DNA from: Mycolicibacterium nivoides
GTDB taxonomy: Bacteria; Actinomycetota; Actinomycetes; Mycobacteriales; Mycobacteriaceae
Direction: 5' to 3'
Assembly: GCF_003855255.1 (NCBI RefSeq)
Contig: NZ_CP034072.1
Span: forward strand, 4,521,208 to 4,585,207
DNA: 64,000 nt
In this document: one piece after another, positions 36,938 through 45,645 of the stretch
Layout: every line of letters starts with the position of its first letter
Numbering within the stretch: position 1 is the first letter of the stretch
The notes under the pieces: generated by a model
The model's database searches: none
What the model was told of the DNA's origin: nothing
What the model saw: the letters and a program-made list of their open reading frames with translations, nothing else
Translations under genes and position numbers: made by a program

Positions 36938-38383
36938 TCAGTGCGTCGGGGAACCGCCCGCGGGACTCGGGCGCGGCGCGGTGAAGAACGCCGTGGCCAC
37001 GGCAATCACGCTGATCACCGCCGCGGCCATGAATGCCGCATGCACACCGGGCAGATCAGGGGCCCCGCCTGATTGCGACGCCTTGGTCATGACCGTCACG
37101 AACAGGGCCGTACCGGCCGCGCCCCCGACCTGTTGCAGTGTCGTGAGGATGGCGCTGCCATGTGAATAGAGCCGGTCGGGCAGAACGCTGAGCGCGTCAG
37201 TCATCAACGGGGTGAACATCATCGACAACCCCACCATCATGATCGTCTGCAGGACAACCAGCTCCCAGACCGGCGACACCGCCGACAGCGTGGTGAATCC
37301 CCACAGCGCCACGCACAGCATCAACGACCCGGGCACAACCAGCACCCTGGCGCCGTGCCGGTCGTAGGCCCGGCCGACCAGTGGACCCGCCACGCCCATC
37401 AGAAGTCCGCCCGGCAAGCTCGTCAATCCGGCGACCAACGCGCTCTGCCCCAGCACGTCCTGCACATACAGCGGCACCATGATGATGGCGCCGAACAGCC
37501 CCATGAAGCCGAGGACCACCAGGCCAAGCGACACCGAGAACCGCCGATAGGTGAACGGCCGAAGGTCGAGGAACGCGCGGTCGCGCCGCTGCAGCTGTAT
37601 CTGCCGCGCGCCGAACAGGGCCATCGCCACCGCGCCGATCGCCATCGGCACCCACGCGGGTATCCCCTGCCGGCCGTGGGCGGATTCGCCCATCAGCGAC
37701 AGCCCGAACACCAAGCCCGCGAACGCAATAGCCGACAACGGTACCGAGACGGGATCGATCGGCGTCGGCTCCTGCCGCTCATCGTCGACCCGCAGCCAGG
37801 CGAGACCGGCGCTGAGCGCCACCAGTGCGATGGGCAGCACGATCCAGAACATCCACCGCCAGTCGAGCGAGCGCAGAATGAACCCGGACAGGGTCGGCCC
37901 GATCGCCGGGGCGACGGCGATGACGATCGAGATCGTGCCCATCATCTGCCCGCGCCGCTCGGCGGGGATCAACGTCATGACCGTCGTCATCAGCAGCGGC
38001 ATCATCACGGCGGTACCGCACGCCTGCACGATCCGTCCCGCCAGCAGAACCGCGAACCCCGGCGCCAGCGCGGCCACCAGCGTGCCGGTGCAGAACAACG
38101 TCATCGACGCCAGGTAGATGCTCCGCACCGGGAAGCGCTGCAACAGCGAACCGGACATCGGGATGACGACAGCCATCGTCAACAGGAAGCCACTGGTCAG
38201 CCATTGCGCCGTGCTCGCCGAAATGTCCAGATCGACGATCAGGGCGGGCAGCGCGACGCTCATGATCGTCTCGTTCAGGATCATCACGAACGCCGAACCG
38301 ACCAGCAGCCCGATGATGACGTTCGCGCTCGACTGGGTACGCGGCCGCGCCGCGATCTCCCCTGTGCTCGGGCCCGTCATCAT
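36938..38383 (-). CDS. MFS multidrug exporter, DHA2 (EmrB/QacA) family
   Basis: 481-aa exporter with about 14 membrane helices. FVMILNETIMSVALPALIVDL in the first helix and WLTSGFLLTMAVVIPMSGSL are characteristic of drug:H+ antiporter family 2; RIVQACGTAVMMPLLMTTVM contains the motif C-like glycine pattern. I chose the double ATG at 38383/38380, which has GGGGAG just upstream; a longer open frame to 38518 lacks a ribosome site and would cover the inverted repeat at 38510. It is divergent from a broken methyltransferase gene. Substrates are unknown. Confidence 0.9.
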   Translation of the reverse strand: MMTGPSTGEIAARPRTQSSANVIIGLLVGSAFVMILNETIMSVALPALIVDLDISASTAQWLTSGFLLTMAVVIPMSGSLLQRFPVRSIYLASMTLFCTGTLVAALAPGFAVLLAGRIVQACGTAVMMPLLMTTVMTLIPAERRGQMMGTISIVIAVAPAIGPTLSGFILRSLDWRWMFWIVLPIALVALSAGLAWLRVDDERQEPTPIDPVSVPLSAIAFAGLVFGLSLMGESAHGRQGIPAWVPMAIGAVAMALFGARQIQLQRRDRAFLDLRPFTYRRFSVSLGLVVLGFMGLFGAIIMVPLYVQDVLGQSALVAGLTSLPGGLLMGVAGPLVGRAYDRHGARVLVVPGSLMLCVALWGFTTLSAVSPVWELVVLQTIMMVGLSMMFTPLMTDALSVLPDRLYSHGSAILTTLQQVGGAAGTALFVTVMTKASQSGGAPDLPGVHAAFMAAAVISVIAVATAFFTAPRPSPAGGSPTH

Positions 38384-38509
38384 TTCACTCCCCTTGCTCC
38401 CCCGAGCATCGACTGCGCAGCCACCCAGGGTAGGTGGGACACCCCGCGTCAGGGAAACCAGTTTTCGCCGTCGTCGCCCCGCCGGAAATTGACGTCGGCA
38501 GAAATTGGA

Positions 38510-38524
38510 GTAGTGCATTACTAC
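38510..38524. promoter_or_regulatory. Inverted repeat upstream of the exporter
   Basis: GTAGTGCATTACTAC (arms GTAGT/ACTAC) lies 126 bp upstream of the exporter ATG and 34 bp before the broken methyltransferase. It shares the GAGTAG...ACTAC part of the 25068 element but has a longer centre and lacks the GCGTG tail, so it may be a separate operator. Confidence 0.4.
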
Positions 38525-38558
38525 ATACGACGCGACGGCGAGCCGAGAGCATCAGGCA

Positions 38559-39109
38559 ATGACCATCACCGACGCGGCACCGAACCTCGGCAGCACCGTC
38601 CCTTCATTCCCGCTGTCCGCCAATGGGATGCCACATACCCTCACCCTCACCGCAGCGCGTTTCAAGGCAGCGATGAAGTGCAGACCCGAGTTACCACCGC
38701 CTGTGACGCCCTGTCCGAGCAGATCCGCGTCCACTCGCAGGCCGGCTCTCCTGACGCCGACGAGATGGGCGCCTTTGTCCACCGGGAGACTTACCCATAC
38801 CTGGGGTTGAGCACCCTGGTCGACCGCTCCTGCACCAAGCCACGGGGCCACGCCGGTGACTACCTGACCTTGCAGATGGTGTACGACGACCAGCCCGACG
38901 GCGTACGCAGGCTCGGTTCCTACATCGACCGGTGGTTTCTCGGCATACCAGCCTCGTGCGCGGTCAAGAATCGCCGACAGCTGTTGCGCGACATCATCAT
39001 CGACACCGCGAATGCCTGCCGGGACAGGCCGATCGCGATCACGAGCCCCATCGACCGCGGCATCTATCGCAGCACCCCGGCCGACCGTCCACTGCGAGAG
39101 CGCTTCTGA
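38559..39109 (+). pseudogene. Frameshifted, truncated SAM-methyltransferase-like gene
   Basis: ATG 38559 starts a frame of about 38 sensible codons (TITDAAPNLGSTVPSFPLSA onward). Near 38672 the coding signal moves to another frame, giving DALSEQIRVHSQ, HRETYPYLGLSTL, KPRGHAGDYLTLQMVYDDQP and YIDRWFLGIPASCAVKNRRQ, which resemble the N-terminal half of methyltransferases from the KPRGYAGD group (recalled as 3-hydroxypalmitate methyl ester biosynthesis-like). The frame ends at 39109, before any SAM-binding GxGxG motif. A shorter ORF could start at GTG 38678 (143 aa). Most likely a dead gene. Confidence 0.7.
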
Positions 39110-39161
39110 CGGACGCGCCAATCGGCATTCCCCTGGGCCCGCCGGGGGCTAGGGTCGCAAA

Positions 39162-39917
39162 ATGAGCGACACACCGGTGGTACGCAGGCTGGCGGCGGCA
39201 GCGATCATCGTGTCGATGTCCAGCATGGGGACGGCATGCGCGTCAGACAATGCCGAGCCCGGGCAGACGACGACCATGAGCGCAACTGCGACCGCCGACG
39301 CCACGCCGTTCGCTGGTTTCGTCGAATCCCTCGACGGCACCGCGGGAACGGTCACCTACAAGGCGGAGCTTCCCCAACTGAAAGGCGGGGACGCCACGGT
39401 CCGCGACAAGTTCAACGCCGGGATGCGTGCCGCCCTCGACGACTACCTCAAGCCCACCGACGACAACGTCCCGGTGACCGTCGCGCCCGGGGTGCTCAAC
39501 GAGGACGACCGCAGCGAGGTGAGCCACATCGGCACCGGTGCGGTGGCCGGTGTGCTGCTGCTCAACATCTTCGTCGACCACGCGGCGCATCCGTTCAACG
39601 CCGTCGCGACCACGGTGATCGATGCCCACACCGCCGAACCGATCATGATCACCGACCTGTTCGCCGACCAGACCGCCGGGTTGACCGCGCTGGTCGATGG
39701 GGTCAAGTCCGCGATGGCGACCGACGAGAAGCTGGCCAACCAGTCTGCGCCCGAACCGGTTGCGGATCAGCTCGCCAACTGGCTGCCCGACGACGACGGA
39801 CTGGTCGTCTACATCCCGGTCGCCCACGTGCTCGGCGACTACTACCCGGTCACGGTGAGCTGGGACACTCTTACCGGCGTTCTCGCGCCTGGGATGCGGG
39901 AAAAACTCACGAAGTGA
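39162..39917 (+). CDS. Probable lipoprotein with DUF3298 (MPT64/RsiV-like) domain
   Basis: 251-aa exported protein. A basic start (VVRRLAAAAIIV) and a hydrophobic stretch precede C26 in SMGTAC, a somewhat weak lipobox, so lipid attachment is probable but not certain. The mature part carries a DUF3298-like pattern: TGAVAGVLLLNIFVDHAAHP, VIDAHTAEPIMITDLF, then the C-terminal HVLGDYYPVTVSWDTL. The domain occurs in secreted MPT64 and in anti-sigma factor RsiV, but no sigma gene is nearby. It ends 32 bp before a bidirectional terminator. Confidence 0.85.
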   Translation: MSDTPVVRRLAAAAIIVSMSSMGTACASDNAEPGQTTTMSATATADATPFAGFVESLDGTAGTVTYKAELPQLKGGDATVRDKFNAGMRAALDDYLKPTDDNVPVTVAPGVLNEDDRSEVSHIGTGAVAGVLLLNIFVDHAAHPFNAVATTVIDAHTAEPIMITDLFADQTAGLTALVDGVKSAMATDEKLANQSAPEPVADQLANWLPDDDGLVVYIPVAHVLGDYYPVTVSWDTLTGVLAPGMREKLTK

Positions 39918-39949
39918 GCCGGCCCCGAACCAGCCCTCGATGTGAATGA

Positions 39950-39983
39950 AAATGGCCCCCGGAGTTTCCTCCGAGGGCCATTT
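39950..39983. terminator. Bidirectional intrinsic terminator
   Basis: AAATGGCCC (39950-39958) pairs with GGGCCATTT (39975-39983); after a C/A mismatch, CGGAG pairs with CTCCG around TTTC. Both flanks have short T-rich or A-rich runs, so it can end the lipoprotein gene (+) and the tRNA (-), which finishes at 39989. Confidence 0.85.
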
Positions 39984-39988
39984 CCTCT

Positions 39989-40065
39989 TGGTAGCGGGGA
40001 CAGGATTCGAACCTGCGACCTCTGGGTTATGAGCCCAGCGAGCTACCGAGCTGCTCCACCCCGCG
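39989..40065 (-). tRNA. Initiator tRNA-fMet (CAT)
   Basis: A 77-nt tRNA with encoded CCA. On the minus strand it begins CGCGGGGTGGAGCAG and has anticodon CAT within TGGGCTCATAACCCA. Three consecutive G:C pairs at the base of the anticodon stem and a mismatched first acceptor position (C1 opposite U72) are the hallmarks of the initiator rather than the elongator tRNA. The T arm GGTTCGAATCC is intact. Confidence 0.96.
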
Positions 40066-40076
40066 TTGCGAATACA

Positions 40077-40106
40077 AGGTTACCGGGGTCTTACGTACAG
40101 CTCCAA
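40077..40106 (-). promoter_or_regulatory. Promoter of the initiator tRNA
   Basis: On the minus strand TTGGAG (40101-40106) and TAACCT (40077-40082) are spaced by 18 bp, with the mature tRNA end 11 nt after the -10. This fits a housekeeping sigma-A promoter. Confidence 0.6.
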
Positions 40107-40149
40107 ATCGGGTGCTCAGAGAGGTTTCTGGCCCGAAAACGACCGAAAA

Positions 40150-41544
40150 TCAGCGCACGAGACGCACCACCTGACCGCACCGGAACACCCCTGCCGGATC
40201 GTGCCGCTCGGCCAGCGCGGCGAGCCAGTGCCGGGTTTCCTCGTCGTAGACCCGCACGGCCCGCCCCGGGTCCTCGGAGGGAGCGAAGTTGGCGATCTGA
40301 CCGCCGCTGGACCATTGCGACAGCGCCACGATGAGCGCGCCGGCCTGCGGCACCACAAGCTCGGCGACCGGGGGCGCCAGAACCCCGATAACGGCCACCG
40401 AGAAGGCGGCGTCGCGGTGGCAGAACGCGCTGCGGTGTTGCGCCTCACGCTCCAGTGCCCCACCGAGCATCCGGACTTCGACGATCGTCTGCACCGAGCC
40501 CGAATCCGGGCCGGCCGCATCCAGCAGCACCTCCACCGTCTGCGGGGTCAATTCCCGCAACAGCGTGTGGTGTTCGTAGATCGGCATCGGGTCGACCGGA
40601 TCGGCATGTACCGCACCGATTGCGGCATAAGGCATCACCGCGACGGTGTCGAGCACCGGGGTGGCGACCGCACGCATCGGCGCCAAAACGCGTTCAGCTT
40701 CGGCGAAGTCACCGATGGCGGCATAGCGCACCGCGACGGTGAACCGGCCGGCCAGCGGCTCCGGAATTCCGGGCAGCGGCGGAAGCTGCAGCAGCGCGAT
40801 CGAAGTCGAGATCGACTCGGGCAGATCGGCACACCAGCGGGCCCACTCACGCAGTACCACTGCGGCATCCGCACCGTCGAAATACACCGCACCGCCGTAG
40901 AACTCAGGGATCGGCAGCAATTCGATCTCCACAGCGGTGACGATGCCCAGCGTCGCTTTGCCGCCGCGCAGTCCCCAGAACAGCTCGGCGTTCTCCTCCG
41001 GGGTGGCGCGCAGCAACTCCCCCGCGCCGGTGACCAACTCGAAGGACCGCACGTAGTCCGACGACAACCCCACACTGCGCACCAGCGGCCCGATCCCTGC
41101 ACCGGTCAGGAATCCCACGACGCCGACCCGAGGCGAGGATCCACACAGCCCGGCCAGTCCGTGCGGCGCCGCAGCGTCGAGCACGTGCTGCCACGTCGCC
41201 CCGGCCGCCACCCGCGCGGTGCGGGCCACCGGATCCACGGTGACGTCGGTCATGCCGGAGGTCAGCACCAGGATCGTGTCGGAGGCGACGGACAGGGCAC
41301 CGTGGCCGGTGGCCTGGACGCTCACGCGGTATCCCCGGGCGGCGGCGAAGCCCACGGTGTTGGCGATGTCGTAGGCGGATGTCGCCAGCACCACCGCGGC
41401 GGGCTCCACGGTGGCCGCCACATTCCACGGGGTGGCGCGCTCGTAGCCGGCCTCTCCCGGCAGAGCGACGGGGGCGGCGACGTGGGCACGCAGCCCCTCC
41501 AGCGCGTCGTCCAGGCCCTCGTGTGGAAGGTCGGTCAGGGTCAT
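40150..41544 (-). CDS. FAD-linked oxidase with BBE domain (berberine bridge enzyme-like)
   Basis: 464-aa flavoprotein of the PCMH/FAD-binding-4 family. H81 in VQATGHGAL is in the place of the covalent histidine; the cysteine of the usual second (6-S-cysteinyl) link is replaced by S137 (GSSPRVGVVGF), so only single covalent attachment is likely. The C-terminal BBE segment has a typical NFAPSEDP turn and a YDEETRHWLAALAERHDPAG substrate-side tail. ATG 41544 has GAGAGGA upstream; more open frame before it belongs to the regulator's other frame. Substrate could be a sugar or a polyphenol. It lies 103 bp downstream of the BTAD regulator. Confidence 0.88.
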   Translation of the reverse strand: MTLTDLPHEGLDDALEGLRAHVAAPVALPGEAGYERATPWNVAATVEPAAVVLATSAYDIANTVGFAAARGYRVSVQATGHGALSVASDTILVLTSGMTDVTVDPVARTARVAAGATWQHVLDAAAPHGLAGLCGSSPRVGVVGFLTGAGIGPLVRSVGLSSDYVRSFELVTGAGELLRATPEENAELFWGLRGGKATLGIVTAVEIELLPIPEFYGGAVYFDGADAAVVLREWARWCADLPESISTSIALLQLPPLPGIPEPLAGRFTVAVRYAAIGDFAEAERVLAPMRAVATPVLDTVAVMPYAAIGAVHADPVDPMPIYEHHTLLRELTPQTVEVLLDAAGPDSGSVQTIVEVRMLGGALEREAQHRSAFCHRDAAFSVAVIGVLAPPVAELVVPQAGALIVALSQWSSGGQIANFAPSEDPGRAVRVYDEETRHWLAALAERHDPAGVFRCGQVVRLVR

Positions 41545-41647
41545 CGGGGTCCTCTCGGCAAAGTTGTGCGAATTCTCGGCGCACAGCATCACCGGGACCA
41601 CTTGGCATCTACTTGGCGGCCAGTTCAAGAAGGCGACAAGCCGCAGG

Positions 41648-44600
41648 TCAGACGAGCTGCTGCGCCAGGGCTGCCAGGCCCAGCATTCCCAGCGCCCTGG
41701 CGTCGGCGGCCAGCCTGTGCGCCGCCGCGCGCGGTGCCGGGCCGTCTGTGTCGACCTCGAGATCGAGCCGACACCGCAACAGCGCACACCACAGTTTCGT
41801 GGGCTTGGCCCCGGTGCGATCGGCGATGTCCTCGGCCAGGGCCAGATCCACCAGGGCCCGCTCCCGATCGCCCCGGAGCGCGTGCAACCGGGCGGTGGCC
41901 AACGCCACCGGCCCGGCATGCCCGACCTGCCCGAGCACAGCGACACGGTCGACGAACGGCTCCAGCACCGCCAACAGGTCGCCCACGTGGTCGACCAACC
42001 TGTAGTCGGCGGCAAGATGCGCCATCCACGCGGCCTGCCCCAATCCGGTCCACACCTGTCCCCGGCCGAGCTCCGCACGCCACTCGTCAAGACGCGCGAC
42101 AGCCTCGGCCATCGAGCCCTCGACGGCCGTGAGCAGGACGGTGTGCACCAACGCCTCCATCCCCTGCCCCCCGCTGTCGATGTCGGCCTGCGTGGCGGTC
42201 AGACCCGCCCCGACCGGCCCACCCGTCTCGTGCAGCAAAGTCACCTCGGCCAGCAGACCGCTTCCGGCGCCGTAGAGTTCGGTCTGCTCGTGCACGCGCG
42301 CCGCGATGGCGTGGTGCGCTCGCGCCTCGGCGAAGTCCCCCCGCCAGATCGCCAACACCGCCTGCATCCAACGTAATTGGGCGCGGAGCACGGGAAGTTG
42401 CAGCTCCTCACTCCCCGCGATCCCCGCGCGCAGATGCCGCTCCGTCAGGTCGATGTCACCCAAGTTGAAGGCCGCCATCGTCGCGACCGAGTGGGCGATG
42501 ACGGCATCCTCACGGGACCTGCTGTGCTGCAGAGAATTCAGGCGATCGATCCAGCCGAAGGTCGCGGTACTGAACTCGGCCACACCGGAATAGGTGATGA
42601 GCCTTCCCATCAGGGTGTCAGCGATGACATCGGGGTCACCTGTACTGTCGGCCAACTGGTCGGCCCTCCGCAGATAGCCGGCGGCCAGCGCGGGATCCGG
42701 GTGATAGCAGCGTCCGACGGCCAGCGCCGCCAGCACCCGCGCGCCGGCCGCCGGGTGAGCGGACGCCATCGTCGCGGCCTGCTCCAACAAGGACAACAGC
42801 GGACCCGGATCCTCCCCGGGCGCCAGCCAAGGCCATCCCCCACTGGCCCGCAGTAGCGCGCTGGCCACCCTACCGGCGGTATCGGCCCGCTCGCTGCGCA
42901 ACGCATCAGCCAGGTTTCGCTCGACGGCACCGAGCACCAAGCGTCCCCGGCCCGCACGCGAATGCGCATCGAGCATGGCCACCGTCAACCCATCTCGTTC
43001 GGCATCGTGGCGCACGGAACCCGGCAACCGGTTGTAGGCATCGAGTGCCGCCTGCCACCACCGCGCCGCGATATCCGAACTCCACCGTTGGGTGGCCTGC
43101 TCAGCGGCCAGCCGGCACGCCGCCACCACCTCCTGCGGATCGGCCAGCGGTTGGGCGGCCACCAGATGCTGGGCGCGCCGGGTCACCGCCTCCTCGGATG
43201 CGCTGTCAGCCAACGCGTCCGCCACCTGCAGGTGCAGACGCTGGCGGCGCATCGCCGGTAGGCCGGCGAGAAGGTGGTCACGCAGCAGCCCGTGGGCGAA
43301 CGCATAACCGTCACCGGCGTGCGCGCTGACCACGATCCGCTCGTCGGCCGCCACGTCGAGATGGTCGGCGAGGCTGTCGAAGTCGAGACCGGCCACCTGT
43401 GCAAGCACGGGCACTGCGTCGGCGTCGATGGTGTCACCGATCACCGCGGCCACCCGCATCAACCCCAGCACCTCAGGTCCCAATCCGGCCAGCCGGCGGT
43501 CCAGCACCGACTTCACCGCAACCGGGATCTCGCCGCGTTCGGAGCGAGGAAGCCGGGCGTATTCGGAGACGAAGAAGGGGTTGCCCCCGGTGCGTTCTGC
43601 GAGGACTCCCGCCTCGGTGTCGTCGACGAAATCCTCGGCAATCTGATTGGCCAGTACCGCAACATCTTCGGACGACAACGCAGACAGCGTCAGTTGCCGG
43701 TTGCCGGCACCGCGGGCTACCGTCGCTAGCAGGCGCGCGACGTCGGTGATGTGTTCACCGTCACGGACCGTGAGAACCACGGCAACCGGATGACCCCACA
43801 GCGCGCCCGCGATGTACGCCAGGCAGGCCGCCGATGTCGAATCCGCCCACTGCACATCGTCGATCACGACCATGAGCGGCCGGCGCGCCGACTCCAGCAG
43901 GGTCTGCACCCGTTCGTAGACCCGGAACCGCGCGGTGTCGGGGTCGGCGTCCGCCGGCACCTCGAGCACCTCGTCGGCATCACCACCCAGCCCCCGGACG
44001 AGTTGGCGCATGGGCCACCACGGTGGGGTCGCCTGCTCGTCGGGGCAACTCACCCAGACCGCTTCGCCGTAGAACCGATGGTCGATCTCCTCGGCCAGGC
44101 GGGTCTTGCCGATCCCCGGCGGACCGGACAGCACGAGCCACCGCGTCTCCCCCGCCTGCACTTCGGCGAGAAGCTCTGCAGCGAAGTTCAATTCGCGATC
44201 GCGCCCGATCAGCACGGCCCTGCCGGCGTCCGGGACCGAAGCCTGGACCGCAGACATCTCCGGGGTGGACACCTCGCCGGCGCCGGACCACTCCGGGGAG
44301 CGGGGCCACGCCGCGAGTTCCGGTGCCTGACGCAGGATCGCGGTCTGCAGTTCCCGAAGCTCGACCCCCGGCGTCAGACCCAGGTCCTCGTCGAGCAGCC
44401 GGGCATAGCCGGCGTAGATCTCCAACGCCTCCGAAGCCCGGCCCGACCGGTATTGCGCCAACATGTGAAGCCACACGCCGCGATCGGAGAACGGTTCGGC
44501 CGAACGCAGTTCGGCTACCGCGGACACGGCCGTCGGTACCTGTCCCAGCGCCAGTAGGGCCGTGATCCGATGGTCGAGACATTCGGTGCGCAACTCCCGC

Positions 44601-45067
44601 ACACGGGCCGCCTCCTGGGTGACCCAGTCCTGATCCCCCAGGTCGCTCAGCAAATCCCCTCGCCACAGCGCCAACGTCTCATCGGCAACTGTCAGCGCTT
44701 CTGTCCAGCATGCCCGGCCCACGGCCGCCGCGGCCCTCGCACAGCCGGCGGCGAACACCGTGACGTCGACGGCGTCGGCGGCGGGCACATCGAGGTAGTA
44801 ACCGGGCGGTTGACGCACGATCGGCGAGGCCACCGGCGAACCGTCCCGCAGGGCCCTGCGCAGGTTGGAGATGTACACCTGAAGGCTCGCAGTAGCGCTG
44901 GCCGGCGGCTCGTCACCCCACACCGCGTCGATCAGCCGGTCGACCGAGACGACCCGGCCGCGCGCCAACAACAGCAGTGCCAAGACCGTGCGCTGCTTGG
45001 GTCCGCCGACATCCACGGTCGCACCGGCGTGCACCACCTGCAGCGGCCCGAGCAAACGAAAGTGCAC
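41648..45067 (-). CDS. BTAD-domain (SARP/AfsR-type) regulator with AAA ATPase and TPR-like tail
   Basis: 1139-aa multidomain regulator. Residues 1-95 form an OmpR-like winged helix (RLIDAVWGDEPPASATASLQ and YISNLRRALRD), 96-250 the BTAD domain, and 280-560 an AAA/STAND ATPase with Walker A GPPGIGKT (315-322) and Walker B VVIDDVQWAD. The rest, about 600-1139, is alpha-helical and TPR-like with no C-terminal LuxR helix-turn-helix. Such proteins activate nearby metabolic or secondary-metabolite genes; the flavin oxidase downstream is the most obvious target. ATG 45067. It is large but shows no frame break. Confidence 0.93.
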   Translation of the reverse strand: MHFRLLGPLQVVHAGATVDVGGPKQRTVLALLLLARGRVVSVDRLIDAVWGDEPPASATASLQVYISNLRRALRDGSPVASPIVRQPPGYYLDVPAADAVDVTVFAAGCARAAAAVGRACWTEALTVADETLALWRGDLLSDLGDQDWVTQEAARVRELRTECLDHRITALLALGQVPTAVSAVAELRSAEPFSDRGVWLHMLAQYRSGRASEALEIYAGYARLLDEDLGLTPGVELRELQTAILRQAPELAAWPRSPEWSGAGEVSTPEMSAVQASVPDAGRAVLIGRDRELNFAAELLAEVQAGETRWLVLSGPPGIGKTRLAEEIDHRFYGEAVWVSCPDEQATPPWWPMRQLVRGLGGDADEVLEVPADADPDTARFRVYERVQTLLESARRPLMVVIDDVQWADSTSAACLAYIAGALWGHPVAVVLTVRDGEHITDVARLLATVARGAGNRQLTLSALSSEDVAVLANQIAEDFVDDTEAGVLAERTGGNPFFVSEYARLPRSERGEIPVAVKSVLDRRLAGLGPEVLGLMRVAAVIGDTIDADAVPVLAQVAGLDFDSLADHLDVAADERIVVSAHAGDGYAFAHGLLRDHLLAGLPAMRRQRLHLQVADALADSASEEAVTRRAQHLVAAQPLADPQEVVAACRLAAEQATQRWSSDIAARWWQAALDAYNRLPGSVRHDAERDGLTVAMLDAHSRAGRGRLVLGAVERNLADALRSERADTAGRVASALLRASGGWPWLAPGEDPGPLLSLLEQAATMASAHPAAGARVLAALAVGRCYHPDPALAAGYLRRADQLADSTGDPDVIADTLMGRLITYSGVAEFSTATFGWIDRLNSLQHSRSREDAVIAHSVATMAAFNLGDIDLTERHLRAGIAGSEELQLPVLRAQLRWMQAVLAIWRGDFAEARAHHAIAARVHEQTELYGAGSGLLAEVTLLHETGGPVGAGLTATQADIDSGGQGMEALVHTVLLTAVEGSMAEAVARLDEWRAELGRGQVWTGLGQAAWMAHLAADYRLVDHVGDLLAVLEPFVDRVAVLGQVGHAGPVALATARLHALRGDRERALVDLALAEDIADRTGAKPTKLWCALLRCRLDLEVDTDGPAPRAAAHRLAADARALGMLGLAALAQQLV

Positions 45068-45114
45068 CGACGCAGCTTAATTGTCGGCACCGCAAACCGG
45101 CGAGCAGACGCCAC

Positions 45115-45645
45115 TCACTTCTTTTGCGGCGTACAAACCCCTGCGAACTCCTTGCCTTCTTTCTCGGCGACGCCCGCGGGGTCGAGCCAACCGACGCCTT
45201 CGAAGAAGAAGGTGTCGGCCGGGTGACTGTTCGATCCGGCGACGACCTCGGCCGTCCGAGCGGTAGCGGGATACCCCCCGGGCGTGGACTGCACATTGAG
45301 GAACAAATATTCTTCTGTGCGCCAATCGAAGTCAGGCGGCGGCGCTTCCGTCACGGTCAGACCCGGATAGGGTCCACCGACGGTGAACCGGTCGAGAGTC
45401 GCCGTACCGGAGGTATCGGTCAAAACGAGCTTCGGGCCAAATCCAAACCCGACCTCCAGCGACCGCACCCCGCCGCAGCCCGGCGGCATCCAGATCTCCA
45501 GCTTGCCGTCGGTGACCCGGGCACCGAACGCCGGCCGCATCGGGGCGGCGAACGGCGCATCCGACCACGGGCGGTCCCCGGTCCGGCAAGCGGTGAGCCC
45601 CGCCGCCACCAGCAGCGTCAACAGCACGGCCAGCCAGGACCTCAC
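45115..45645 (-). CDS. Putative lipoprotein, third gene of the WXG100-like cassette
   Basis: 176-aa protein with a clear lipoprotein signal: MRSWLAVLLTLLVAAGLTAC, lipid on C20. The mature part contains no recognised domain; it has Pro/Gly-rich strands and a single CGG cysteine region (PPGCGGVRSLEVG). GTG 45645 overlaps the stop of the preceding effector-like gene (GTGA), so the two are translated together. This arrangement suggests a partner or immunity function toward the protein encoded upstream, by analogy with polymorphic toxin systems; no evidence of binding can be seen. Confidence 0.85.
   Translation of the reverse strand: MRSWLAVLLTLLVAAGLTACRTGDRPWSDAPFAAPMRPAFGARVTDGKLEIWMPPGCGGVRSLEVGFGFGPKLVLTDTSGTATLDRFTVGGPYPGLTVTEAPPPDFDWRTEEYLFLNVQSTPGGYPATARTAEVVAGSNSHPADTFFFEGVGWLDPAGVAEKEGKEFAGVCTPQKK

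Noticed and set aside
37355..38518. Plus-strand open frame antisense to the exporter that joins the broken methyltransferase
   Set aside because: The exporter has convincing membrane helices on the other strand; only the part after about 38672 is kept, as a pseudogene.
38508..38524. Treating the GTAGTGCATTACTAC site as a third copy of the 19-bp shared element
   Set aside because: The centre is three bases longer and the ACTAC is followed by ATACG instead of GCGTG, so it is reported separately at low confidence.
45098..45112. GAGCAGACGCC as a fourth hairpin family member
   Set aside because: Only one arm is visible and no partner was found within 80 bp.
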